A stretch of 64,000 bases of DNA from Sinorhizobium sp. 8-89 (GTDB lineage Bacteria > Pseudomonadota > Alphaproteobacteria > Rhizobiales > Rhizobiaceae): the NCBI RefSeq assembly GCF_030124325.1, contig NZ_JASKLR010000002.1, positions 372,518 through 436,517 on the forward strand. Direction: 5' to 3'. The notes under the pieces are model-generated. The model saw only the letters and a program-made list of their open reading frames with translations, ran no database searches and had not been told where the DNA came from. Below, piece after piece: positions 18,676-26,101 of the stretch. Both the position numbers and the translations under genes were made by a program. Each line of letters opens with the position of its first letter. Position 1 is the first letter of the stretch.

Positions 18676-19080
18676 ATGGCAACCATGGCGGCCCGGATCA
18701 TCCACATATCGATCGCGCGCGACTGGCGCGACGTCTATGCGTTCATGGCCGATCACGAGAAAATGCCGCTTTGGGCCGCCGGGCTTTCCACGGGCCTCAC
18801 TCGCGACGGCGACGAATGGATCGCGCCCGGTCCGCTTGGCAACGCCCGCGTACGCTTTGCGCCGGACAATGATTTCGGCGTCGTCGATCACGTGGTGACG
18901 CTGGAGAACGGCCTCAAAGTCCACAACGCTTTGCGTGTGGTGCCGAACGGCGACGGCGCGGAGGTCATGTTCACCCTGCTGCGGCAACCGGACATGAACG
19001 ACGAGCAATTCGCCGCCGATGCGGCAGCCGTTGAAAAGGATCTCGTGACGCTCAAGTCCATCATGGAATCCGAGCGATAA
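18676..19080 (+). CDS. SRPBCC-family (polyketide cyclase-like) protein
   Basis: 134 residues from ATG 18676 with AAAGGGAGTGA upstream. It begins with a strand-helix segment (IIHISIARDWRDVYAFMADH) and continues with the ligand-cavity pattern of START/SRPBCC proteins (FGVVDHVVTLENGLKVHNALRV). The ligand is unknown. Only 27 bases separate it from the VOC gene, so the two are probably co-transcribed. Confidence 0.82.
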   Translation: MATMAARIIHISIARDWRDVYAFMADHEKMPLWAAGLSTGLTRDGDEWIAPGPLGNARVRFAPDNDFGVVDHVVTLENGLKVHNALRVVPNGDGAEVMFTLLRQPDMNDEQFAADAAAVEKDLVTLKSIMESER

Positions 19081-19107
19081 GCAACGAACAGGAGGAACCG
19101 GGCGCAC

Positions 19108-19461
19108 ATGAGCAACAAGGGCAACGATCACCGGATCGACTATATCGAGTTCAACGTGGCGAACATCGAGGCGAGCAAGACTTTTTATGGCCGCGCTTTC
19201 GGCTGGACATTCACCGATTACGGGCCGGAATATTGCGAATTCGCCGACGGCCGTCTGACCGGCGGCTTCACGACGCTTGGGCCCGTCAGAAGCGGCGGGC
19301 CGCTCGTCATCCTCTATGCCGACGACCTGGAGGACGCCGCGCGGCGGGTCGAGGCGGCCGGCGGCAAGATCGTCAAGCCGATCTACTCCTTCCCCGGCGG
19401 CCGCCGTTTCCACTTCGCCGACCCGGACGGATACGAGCTAGCGGTCTGGTCGGCCCAATAG
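19108..19461 (+). CDS. VOC-family (glyoxalase/bleomycin-resistance-like) protein
   Basis: 117 residues with ribosome site AGGAGGA. One complete vicinal-oxygen-chelate module: DYIEFNVANIEASKTFYGRAF at the start, GGPLVILYADDLEDA in the middle, and the C-terminal FADPDGYELAVWS. The metal ligands typical of the fold are recognisable, but the substrate is not. Confidence 0.88.
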   Translation: MSNKGNDHRIDYIEFNVANIEASKTFYGRAFGWTFTDYGPEYCEFADGRLTGGFTTLGPVRSGGPLVILYADDLEDAARRVEAAGGKIVKPIYSFPGGRRFHFADPDGYELAVWSAQ

Positions 19462-19489
19462 GTACCGCGGATGGGGCGAGTGGCGCTCG

Positions 19490-19576
19490 CTACTCGCCGA
19501 ACCGAATGAACAGCGCGCTGACGAGGCCGAAGACGACGATGCACTGTAGAATGAACATTGGCCACTCTGGTGACAT
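19490..19576 (-). CDS. 28-residue single-pass membrane peptide
   Basis: A complete small open frame reading MSPEWPMFILQCIVVFGL then VSALFIRFGE, with AGAGGAG 7 bases before its ATG. The sequence is one hydrophobic helix with short polar ends, a typical small membrane protein. The ribosome site and coding pattern make it credible. Function unknown. Confidence 0.7.
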   Translation of the reverse strand: MSPEWPMFILQCIVVFGLVSALFIRFGE

Positions 19577-19741
19577 CTCGATTTCTCCTCTCGAGTATCA
19601 CTAAGCTATGCGCTTCTCGCACCGCGTTCAGGCGCATACCGAGGCGCTTTACCAGAACGCCCCTCGCCGGCGAGGGTTCCCCCGTGATGATGAACCGAAC
19701 CGGCAGCAATAGCGAGTCCAACCTCCGCGTGAATTCGACAG

Positions 19742-19780
19742 CAAGAGGCCCCGCGTCCTTGTAAGACACGGGGCCTCTTG
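19742..19780. other. Long hairpin in intergenic region
   Basis: A perfect 12-base inverted repeat (CAAGAGGCCCCG / CGGGGCCTCTTG) around a 15-base loop that contains a further GTC/GAC pair. There is no T run on either strand, so a terminator is uncertain. It lies between the 28-residue gene and the lipoprotein gene, just before a repeat B fragment. Confidence 0.55.
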
Positions 19781-19785
19781 CCCCT

Positions 19786-19822
19786 CTACAGCACCGCGCG
19801 TCCAGTCGGACGCGCAAAGGAC
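19786..19822. repeat. Fragment of intergenic repeat B
   Basis: TACAGCACCGCGCGTCC plus CGGACGCGCAAAGGAC, the outer arm of the repeat family described at 62402-62478. Confidence 0.6.
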
Positions 19823-19890
19823 GAGGCGTGATTGACAGCCTGCGACGCCGCCGGCACCTTGCAGGCTATATCGAGCGACGAGGAAGAGCC

Positions 19891-20202
19891 ATGAAGATCC
19901 TCCTGCCTGCGCTGTTGCCCACCTTGCTGTCCGCCATCCTGCTCGCTTCGAGCTTGAGCGGCTGCACGGCCACGGCCACCACATTCGGCTATTCGCCCTA
20001 TCTTGAGCCGATACCCGGCAGCATTACCTATGGCGGCCAGCCGCGGACAAGGCTTACCAAGGCGCCGATCGGCAGCATCGTGCCGCACCAGTTCAACGAT
20101 CGCGCGGGGCGCACCGTCTATGAGACCTACGTGATTGAGCCCGACCGCTCGCTGCGCCTCGTCAGCCGGCGTTACCGCTACGATTTCTTCAACTTCGACT
20201 GA
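19891..20202 (+). CDS. Small lipoprotein
   Basis: 103 residues from ATG 19891 (GAGGAAGAG upstream; the frame opens at 19828). A signal peptide with lipobox LSGC around residue 25 predicts acylation and membrane anchoring. The mature part (YSPYLEPIPGSITYGGQP, ending YRYDFFNFD) is tyrosine-rich and not recognised. Confidence 0.75.
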   Translation: MKILLPALLPTLLSAILLASSLSGCTATATTFGYSPYLEPIPGSITYGGQPRTRLTKAPIGSIVPHQFNDRAGRTVYETYVIEPDRSLRLVSRRYRYDFFNFD

Positions 20203-20381
20203 TCTCGCACGCCGGGCGCTTTTCCCTGAAGCGGCCGCCCCGGCAGGGCGGCGGCGCGATGCACATAGGCCTCCCATATCCGTGCCCGCCACAAAGCCGC
20301 TGCATCCATGCGGAGCTTCGCAGCGGGATCTTCGATATGAGCGGTTCGCAGCCACCGCTTTGTGAAGGCAGCGGGTCGCAC
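20178..20381 (-). CDS. Doubtful small basic protein
   Basis: 67 residues from GTG 20381, ending 25 bases inside the 3' end of the convergent lipoprotein gene. The composition (MDAAALWRARIWEAYVHRAA) is helical, but there is no clear ribosome site and the family is not recognised. It may be spurious. Without it the 200 bases from 20203 to 20408 hold nothing I can name. Confidence 0.25.
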   Translation of the reverse strand: MRPAAFTKRWLRTAHIEDPAAKLRMDAAALWRARIWEAYVHRAAALPGRPLQGKAPGVRDQSKLKKS

Positions 20382-20408
20382 CCGACCGGAGGACGTTTCC
20401 TGCTTGAT

Positions 20409-20657
20409 TTAGGAAAAGCCGGCCTGTCGGAACCAGTCCTTCACACCCGCCAGCACTTCGGCCTGGGCCGCATCGAGCGTCCTGGCGTGATGGAAATCGC
20501 CACTGCCGGATCCGTTGAAGTGCCAGATCGTCCAGGCCCAGTCTCCGCGCGCGTGGCGCTTCAACACGATGCCCAGTTCATGTTCACCAAGCTTGGCGCA
20601 ATAAGCGTCCGCCCGCTTCTTCACCCACGTCAGATTGATGTCGGCGATAGTCACCAT
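20409..20657 (-). CDS. Hypothetical protein at the prophage right edge
   Basis: 82 residues from ATG 20657, which has GAGGGGAGG upstream; the frame opens at 20756. A compact alpha/beta sequence (ADINLTWVKKRADAYCAK, then GDWAWTIWHFNGSG) with many aromatic residues. Not recognised. It may be the last gene of the prophage-derived block or host sequence. Confidence 0.65.
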   Translation of the reverse strand: MVTIADINLTWVKKRADAYCAKLGEHELGIVLKRHARGDWAWTIWHFNGSGSGDFHHARTLDAAQAEVLAGVKDWFRQAGFS

Positions 20658-20915
20658 TCCCCTGGTCCTCCCCTCGCGCAGAAAGGTAACCGCAATCGCG
20701 TTAATCGCACCCGGGAATTTCAGGGAAGCAACGCCTTCCGGGTCTGATATCCACAACCATGTTGGCCCCGTGCAGGCGGCTGTTCCCTACGTTTGGCCGC
20801 AAGTCACCGCAACCTGGAGTGCTGCTCCCCCACATTTCCACACGACCCGACCCCGCGTCCCGCCGGCGGACAGGTCGATGGATGCAGTGCCGGAAACGCG
20901 TCGCCACGAGCGATT

Positions 20916-21254
20916 TCACCCGCCGCGCAACAGCATCAGCACCCGTTTTGCCGCGTCCGCAAAGGTCACCCCGAGTGCTGCGCCGCCGATGCCGATGACG
21001 CCGAGCGCGCCCATTCCCATCAGCTTCCATTTCCGCACGTCCTCGGTCACCGGCTTCATGTCGGCAATGTCTTCGTTGGCGATCGACAGCGCCCCTTCGA
21101 GTGTCCCCACCCGCGCAAACAGCGCATCCATGCGGTGGTTCATCGAAGCGCGGCTCGTGTCGGACCTGTCCTCCGATCGCCGAAAATCCTCGCGCAGGTT
21201 CTTCACTTCGGCGATCAGCGTCCCGAGCTGCTGGTGAACGCTCCCGTCAATCAT
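20916..21254 (-). CDS. DUF1515-type phage-associated protein
   Basis: 112 residues from ATG 21254 with GGAGAG upstream. An N-terminal coiled-coil-like region (LGTLIAEVKNLREDFRRSED, SRASMNHRMDALFARVGTLE) is followed by a glycine-rich membrane segment (WKLMGMGALGVIGIGGAALG), the layout of DUF1515 proteins found next to lysis genes in rhizobial prophages. It overlaps the o-spanin stop by 8 bases (ATGATTGA). A holin-like or lysis-accessory role is possible. Confidence 0.75.
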   Translation of the reverse strand: MIDGSVHQQLGTLIAEVKNLREDFRRSEDRSDTSRASMNHRMDALFARVGTLEGALSIANEDIADMKPVTEDVRKWKLMGMGALGVIGIGGAALGVTFADAAKRVLMLLRGG

Positions 21255-21498
21255 CTCCGCGCTCTCCATGTCTGCCGCATTCGGCGCTTGTCCATAGGCC
21301 CACCGCGCAAAGGCTGACGACCGTGCGGTCTATGCGGCGCTGATCGGCCGGCGTTGCGCCGCGGGCACCGACGAGATCAGTGCCGATGACGCGCCTCAGG
21401 CCCGTCACATCGGCCGGTCCGGAAATCCCACACCCCGCCAGAACCAAGGCAGGCGTCATAAGCGCGACGCTTCGCGTCAGCGCGATCCGCTGCTTCAT
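21247..21498 (-). CDS. Putative o-spanin lipoprotein (Rz1-like)
   Basis: 83 residues from ATG 21498: signal peptide and lipobox LAGC near residue 22, then a short polar mature part. The first 122 bases overlap the 3' half of the upstream i-spanin-like gene in another frame, the architecture of phage Rz/Rz1 pairs that fuse inner and outer membranes at lysis. The function is assigned from signals and overlap, not sequence identity. Confidence 0.7.
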   Translation of the reverse strand: MKQRIALTRSVALMTPALVLAGCGISGPADVTGLRRVIGTDLVGARGATPADQRRIDRTVVSLCAVGLWTSAECGRHGERGDD

Positions 21499-21622
21499 TG
21501 TTTTGCCTTTCGATTGCATCTCTCGCCGCTTGCGCCCCGTCCTTGCGGATTTCGAGAACGGCCCAGGAGATGACGGCGAGGACGAGCCCGCCGCCAAGGA
21601 TCTTTCCCCAGAACATCGTCAT
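21377..21622 (-). CDS. Putative i-spanin (Rz-like membrane protein)
   Basis: 81 residues. An N-terminal membrane helix (ILGGGLVLAVISWAVLEI) and a charged helical stretch (KDGAQAARDAIERQNNEAAD) that could form the periplasmic coiled coil, ending in a short two-cysteine tail. Its ATG overlaps the endolysin stop (ATGA), and its 3' half contains the start of the lipoprotein gene in another frame. Together they look like a lysis cassette. Confidence 0.7.
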   Translation of the reverse strand: MTMFWGKILGGGLVLAVISWAVLEIRKDGAQAARDAIERQNNEAADRADAKRRAYDACLGSGGVWDFRTGRCDGPEARHRH

Positions 21623-22455
21623 TCGAGGCCCAGCGCCTCGCGCACGACGGGCATGGAGGAGATAGCATAGGCGGCAAAGCCGACGATCACCGCCAGGATG
21701 ACGAACTGCACCCGCCAGTCGAGCGTGACGAGGTTCAACTCCTTCAAGCCCGTGACGATGCTGCCGCCGGCCGTCAGCAGCCACGTCCAGAAGCGCCCGG
21801 ATCTCGCCACCGCCTTGCGCTTCGACGCCGGGCGCATCGGGGCCGGCACGGGTTCGCCCGGCATGACCGGTGCGGCACCTTCTTCGTCTTCCAGCATCGC
21901 TGGGCGCCGCGCCGCGGTGAGCACATTGCGCAGCACGGCTTCGACCGTCTCCGGCTTCACCAGCGCCTTGTTGAGACCATCGCCGGCGTAGTAGGACTGG
22001 CCGCGCCTCACCTCGTGCTGACTGCCCCTGGTGTCGGCCAGCACCGGAAGCGACGCCCATTCCTGCGCGAGCCGCCTGCCGAATTCGACCAACGACAGTT
22101 CGCCGGCCACGAACTCCCGGTAACCGCGACGCTTCAGCAGATGATAGCCGAGCCAGTCCTGCAGATCGGGCCCGAAGATGTCCGTACCCTCGATGGAGGG
22201 CATTTCCCTCGCCAGGCCGATCAGTGTCGCCCGCATGAACTGATAGGCGCCGGCGGCGCTCGACCCATGGCCCTTCGACCACGACCTTTGCGCGTCCACG
22301 ACCTCGCCGAAGGTCATGGTCGTCAGCGGCTGCTTCAGCCTCTTCTGCCTGTTGGCATAGATCACGTCATAAGACGCGCGGTCTTTCCGCCCGACCTCGG
22401 TCTCCCGAATAAAGTCAAGCAGAATCGCCGCGCCGGGAGGCACGGTTTTGTGCAT
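21619..22455 (-). CDS. Phage endolysin with C-terminal membrane segments
   Basis: 278 residues from ATG 22455 (AAGGTGAATC upstream). The N-terminal ~150 residues resemble lysozyme-like muramidases of the lambda-R/GH104 kind: a glutamate in FIRETEVGRKDRASYDVIYA and SSAAGAYQFMRATL. A proline-rich linker (PGEPVPAPMRP) leads to two predicted membrane segments (FWTWLLTAGGSIVTG and VQFVILAVIVGFAAYAI). Soluble endolysins normally lack such a tail, so this may fuse hydrolase and holin-like anchor. It begins the lysis cassette. Confidence 0.75.
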   Translation of the reverse strand: MHKTVPPGAAILLDFIRETEVGRKDRASYDVIYANRQKRLKQPLTTMTFGEVVDAQRSWSKGHGSSAAGAYQFMRATLIGLAREMPSIEGTDIFGPDLQDWLGYHLLKRRGYREFVAGELSLVEFGRRLAQEWASLPVLADTRGSQHEVRRGQSYYAGDGLNKALVKPETVEAVLRNVLTAARRPAMLEDEEGAAPVMPGEPVPAPMRPASKRKAVARSGRFWTWLLTAGGSIVTGLKELNLVTLDWRVQFVILAVIVGFAAYAISSMPVVREALGLE

Positions 22456-22473
22456 GATTCACCTTGTTGTTGG

Positions 22474-22503
22474 AAAAAGAAAACCCCGCTCGATGGCGGG
22501 GTC
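22474..22503 (-). terminator. Rho-independent terminator after the methyltransferase gene
   Basis: A CCCCGC/GCGGGG stem with a 6-base loop followed on the minus strand by TTTTCTTTTT. It ends the methyltransferase transcript and lies just before the endolysin start. Confidence 0.85.
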
Positions 22504-22528
22504 GTGGTAGGCAATTCGTTCAGGGTAG

Positions 22529-23287
22529 CTAATGTTTGATAATCAAACCCTGACCGGTCGGCAACGTAAGAACCATATGCGCGCGTTTAGCAGTGAACTC
22601 GTTCCACATGTCATATTGCTCTTCGAGGTCCTTAAACGCGTAATCGTCCAATACGATATGACCACCTGGGACGATCCTATCCCATACACGTTCGATGCAT
22701 TCTTTTTCGTATCGCGCGCTATTTAGATCCACCGAGAGGTAGGAAATCTTCTCTATAGCTGTCGCATCAAGTGTTTCCGGCAGTGCGCCCTTAACCAGAG
22801 AGGTATTCGGGAATCGCGAGAAATTCCGCTTCGCGATGTTGTAGACGTCGATATAAAATTTGTTGTTTCGCTTAATAGCGATTGCCTTTTCACTCAACGA
22901 CAGTCCTTCTGTAGGAATCCCTTCATAAGTGTCAAAGAGGTAAAACATTTTGTCCAGCTTATCGAAGTCCAAATAGTCGCAAACTGTCATCGAAAAGAGG
23001 CCGGCATTTACACCGAACTCAACGAAGTCACCCTCTAATTTTGACGCATTCCGAGCGGCCCAGCAACAAACATGCGCCCGCCACCGGACATCAGGAACAT
23101 AGCCAAGTTTCGCCCAAGCCTCTTTGTTACCCTGCTCGGCAAATCTCCATGCGGCATTGAATTTCGGATCGTCGAGGAAGGCCGTATTCTTGTTCAGGAC
23201 GCGAAAGCCATCCATCTCCAGACCTGGAAGCGATTTATCTCCGTGCGCTATGTATCGCGCACGCTTCCTTAATTCACGAAACCTCAT
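22529..23287 (-). CDS. TylF/MycF-like SAM-dependent O-methyltransferase
   Basis: 252 residues. The SAM-binding core is GDFVEFGVNAGLFSMTVCDY with an acidic YLFDTYEGIP loop; the metal-site pattern ends in GGHIVLDDY, as in macrocin O-methyltransferase relatives that methylate sugars. AGGATCAATTGT precedes the ATG. The gene is noticeably AT-richer than its neighbours and has its own terminator, so it looks like recently acquired phage cargo, perhaps for modifying surface polysaccharide. Confidence 0.82.
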   Translation of the reverse strand: MRFRELRKRARYIAHGDKSLPGLEMDGFRVLNKNTAFLDDPKFNAAWRFAEQGNKEAWAKLGYVPDVRWRAHVCCWAARNASKLEGDFVEFGVNAGLFSMTVCDYLDFDKLDKMFYLFDTYEGIPTEGLSLSEKAIAIKRNNKFYIDVYNIAKRNFSRFPNTSLVKGALPETLDATAIEKISYLSVDLNSARYEKECIERVWDRIVPGGHIVLDDYAFKDLEEQYDMWNEFTAKRAHMVLTLPTGQGLIIKH

Positions 23288-23354
23288 ACAATTGATCCTG
23301 TGTGTGATGCTGCTTGCGCTGCTATACAGGCAGGAGTTGAGCGCCGCAAGCAGG

Positions 23355-23846
23355 TCAAAAATCGATAGCTGTCGACCACATTTTATCGATCTCCATTTCG
23401 GAAAGACCGAGTGCGCCGCTTATCGCGGTAATGAACGCGTGGCCGCGAACGAAGGTCGTCGCGTATTCCCACTCAATCCTTGCAGTCTCCTTCTCGGGGC
23501 CATCAGGCATCGCCTCAATTACCGCATCTACTTGCGCAAGCGCGAGGCCGCTGTTGACAAGGCCGAGCCGGAGTTGACGCGCTGTCAGCGGAGGCATACC
23601 GGCGCGGATTTGGTCCATCGTCGGGGGGACAAAGGGCTGGATTGGGAATGACGGATTCGCCGCGAGCCACGCGCGGACCGCCGGACTCAAGCCGTAAGGG
23701 TCGTCCGGACGGCTACAATAGTCTGTGTCGTAGGTTTGGCCTTCAGCGTCCGTGATGTTACAACATACCACAAAGACTCCCTCCTCAGCTGTAGCCGTGA
23801 CGACTCCGACCGAATTGAGAGATATATTGGAAGATGTGACAGTCAT
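23355..23846 (-). CDS. Phage tail-associated hypothetical protein
   Basis: 163 residues starting directly after the tail-fibre stop (TAAATG) with AAAGGG upstream. The N-terminal half is beta-rich; the C-terminal half is helical (LTARQLRLGLVNSGLALAQV, then EWEYATTFVRGHAFI), the latter reminiscent of phage tail-fibre assembly/XkdW-type C termini. It probably assists the fibre encoded immediately upstream. Confidence 0.65.
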   Translation of the reverse strand: MTVTSSNISLNSVGVVTATAEEGVFVVCCNITDAEGQTYDTDYCSRPDDPYGLSPAVRAWLAANPSFPIQPFVPPTMDQIRAGMPPLTARQLRLGLVNSGLALAQVDAVIEAMPDGPEKETARIEWEYATTFVRGHAFITAISGALGLSEMEIDKMWSTAIDF

Positions 23847-24953
23847 TTAGGCGACCCTTTGGAAGAGATTGATTTCCGAACCGCCGTCGGAAACACCGCG
23901 ACACCGCCAAGTTCCGGAAAGCTGCGCGCCGGCATTGACGTAACCAGTGGTAACGTAAGAGAAGCTGTTGGGGGAAAAGAGATGAATGCCTGCGCTTGCG
24001 TTGCGCGCCGTGTAAGCGCTCGAACTAACACACAGCACATGCCCCAACGGAAAATTGGTTTCCCCCGCCGATGTCCCCGTATAAACCTCCGCCGCCGTGA
24101 ACCCCAGCGCGTGGGTGTGGCTGGTGCTTGTCACGCTATTCGTCGTGTCGTTGGTGATGCTTGACGGCGTGCCCAATGTAAGCGTGCGGCTTACCGAGAG
24201 GTCGCCGCCGCCGATCAGTCCGTTGCCGGCCGTCACGGTCGTCGCGGTTGATGCCGCCGCCATCGAGGCGCGGGCCGTTGCGCCGCTTTCGGCGACCCAT
24301 GTGGTTCCGTTGCCGACGATGAAGTTGCCGTTCGTGACAGGAAGCGCAGCGATGGCCGCGAGGCCGGTGTCGTAGGCCTGCACGTTTGTCCCGATCACAA
24401 CGCCGAGCGTCGAGCGCGCCGTCGCCGCGTCGGCGTCGTCGAGGAGCGTGCGAGCAAAGGCCGTGAGCGGGGTGATGGCATAGGTGTCAGCCGCCGTCGT
24501 GTAGATCATACGGTCGGCGGCCGTCGTCAGCCCGGCGATCGATTGCAGCCCGGCGTCGAACGCCTGGACATTCGTGCCGATAACGAGGCCGAGCGTCGAG
24601 CGCGCCGTCGCCGCGTCGGCGTCGTCGATCAGCGAGCGGCCGAACGGCGTCAGCGCCGTCGTGGCATAGGCGTCCGCCGCGGTCGTGTAGATCGTCTTGT
24701 CGGCGCCGGTCGCAAGCCCGGCGATCGAGCTCAGCGCCGCGCTCGCGGCCTGCGCGCCAAGCGCCGTGCGGGCAGCGCTGGCGCTCGTGGCGCCGGTTCC
24801 GCCCGCGGTGATCGGCCGCGCGGCATTGGCGTCCGCCGTGAGGTCGTCGATCAGCGCGTTGTAAGGCACGCTCTGGATCGTCGTGTTCGGCACACCCTTG
24901 GTGCCGGCCGGTGGGGAATAGACTCCGCCTGTTCTTGGCAAGATAGCCTCCAT
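23847..24953 (-). CDS. Phage tail fibre protein with internal repeats
   Basis: 368 residues, low complexity and rich in Ala, Thr and Gly. Two 62-residue repeats in tandem (each containing IYTTAAD, DDADAATARSTLG and IGTNVQA) form the shaft. The C-terminal ~100 residues (TSHTHALGFTAAEVYTG, then a YVNAGAQLSGTWRCRG end) resemble receptor-binding tips. The ATG sits 8 bases after a GGGAGG that is also one arm of a terminator hairpin. Confidence 0.8.
   Translation of the reverse strand: MEAILPRTGGVYSPPAGTKGVPNTTIQSVPYNALIDDLTADANAARPITAGGTGATSASAARTALGAQAASAALSSIAGLATGADKTIYTTAADAYATTALTPFGRSLIDDADAATARSTLGLVIGTNVQAFDAGLQSIAGLTTAADRMIYTTAADTYAITPLTAFARTLLDDADAATARSTLGVVIGTNVQAYDTGLAAIAALPVTNGNFIVGNGTTWVAESGATARASMAAASTATTVTAGNGLIGGGDLSVSRTLTLGTPSSITNDTTNSVTSTSHTHALGFTAAEVYTGTSAGETNFPLGHVLCVSSSAYTARNASAGIHLFSPNSFSYVTTGYVNAGAQLSGTWRCRGVSDGGSEINLFQRVA
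24370..24741. repeat. Two tandem 186-base repeats inside the tail fibre gene
   Basis: The two units are similar but not identical; for example the block starting GTCGAGCGCGCCGTC occurs at 24409 and 24595, a period of 186 bases (62 codons). Confidence 0.8.
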
Positions 24954-24954
24954 G

Positions 24955-24977
24955 AAAAAAGCCTCCCGATGGGAGGC
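24955..24977 (-). terminator. Terminator hairpin overlapping the tail fibre ribosome site
   Basis: GCCTCCC / GGGAGGC stem with a 3-base loop followed by six T on the minus strand, ending one base before the ATG at 24953. The 3' arm GGGAGG is the only Shine-Dalgarno candidate for that ATG. Confidence 0.8.
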
Positions 24978-25109
24978 CGCTTGAAGATGGTTCGGTTTCG
25001 AACGGATCGCGTGCAGGGTGTCGACGGCTCCGCCTCGCGAGTTGCGCAGAGCGCCTGTCTCAGGTCACTGCGAAGGACGTATGCAGTACATTTTCCTGCG
25101 ACCCCCCCG

Positions 25110-25494
25110 TCAATCCGCCGTCCACAACTTAGACTTGTCGACATATACGCCGGCAAAGATGTGGTAAAGCAAGGGACGCAGCACGAACCGTGAAAGAAGA
25201 AATGTAACGTCCTGGAAGTTCGCATCACTATCTACGTAGAAGTAGTCCCCCAGTCCGGCTATATAACCGCAGTAGTTTTCTGTTTCATTCAAGACGCAAA
25301 AGCTAGTCTCAGCACCAGACTCTATGTAAAAAGCCCTTCTCCGTCGACAAGAAGTGGTTATTTACACGCACATCTGCCTTCGGAACAATATATATGACTG
25401 CCTCATAACCAATGACGTTGGGGAGCGTATATACGTGGAGGACCGAATAAGAGACTATTATGAGATATATGAGCACGTAAAAAGTTTTCGACAT
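25110..25494 (-). pseudogene. Membrane-anchored protein split by a T5 frameshift
   Basis: The first part (MSKTFYVLIYLIIVSYSV, an N-terminal membrane helix, to VNNHFLSTEKGF) stops at 25309. The second part, open from about 25345 in the neighbouring frame (FYIESGAETSFCVLNE, GLGDYFYVDSDANFQDV), continues to 25110. Removing one T from the five at 25328-25332 joins them into one ~127-residue protein. GGGGGACGGG precedes ATG 25494. Low GC; not recognised. It is either a broken gene or a homopolymer error in the assembly. About 130 bases up to the tail fibre gene hold only the terminator. Confidence 0.65.
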
Positions 25495-25606
25495 CCCGTC
25501 CCCCACTGTACATGGCCGTTACACAGCACACGAAAGCACCCCACTGCTTGCCTCGTCGGTTGCGGTATGGCAGGGCTTCTCCCTCCCATTCTCGTTCCTG
25601 TGCTTG

Positions 25607-25897
25607 TCACAGGAATGCAGCCGGCCCACGAAAGACTCTTCCGCGCCGCCGACTTCGGCCGTTGCTCAGCACAGAGAAGAAGGCAAAAAAGGCATCAGCC
25701 AACCCGTTGCGCGACTGCTGTACTGCGCGTCTGCTTATGCGGAAAGCCAGCGAACGAACGCTGCCGATAGGCCACCAATAAGGAACCAAAGCAGGGCAGT
25801 CCGACCCCTTGGACAACCTTAAGCCAAAGTACTGCAAACCATAATGAGCCGACAACAAAAGGACAAAAATTACGATACCAACAACAACCGAAGACAT
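25607..25897 (-). CDS. Small N-terminally anchored membrane protein
   Basis: 96 residues from ATG 25897, with AGGAG 8 bases upstream; the frame opens at 25945. One N-terminal helix (SSVVVGIVIFVLLLSAHYGL) followed by a positively charged tail. Not recognised. It sits between structural genes as likely phage cargo. The ~200 bases on its upstream side contain nothing I can identify. Confidence 0.6.
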   Translation of the reverse strand: MSSVVVGIVIFVLLLSAHYGLQYFGLRLSKGSDCPALVPYWWPIGSVRSLAFRISRRAVQQSRNGLADAFFAFFSVLSNGRSRRRGRVFRGPAAFL

Positions 25898-26101
25898 AGA
25901 TGTGCTCGACTCCTGGACGGGGGTGCCGGTTCCGACGCGACGCACGGGACGGCGAACTCTCCTCGACTCGCTTTCTCGCTGATGACGCCCCGTGTCGCGA
26001 GGATAGGCAACGTTCGACTAGTTGCAACGGGTACTTGCTTTCGCATCGCGGCACACGTGCAGAAAAGGCGCGGGAACGAGATCCCGGGACTCACCTGCCC
26101 G

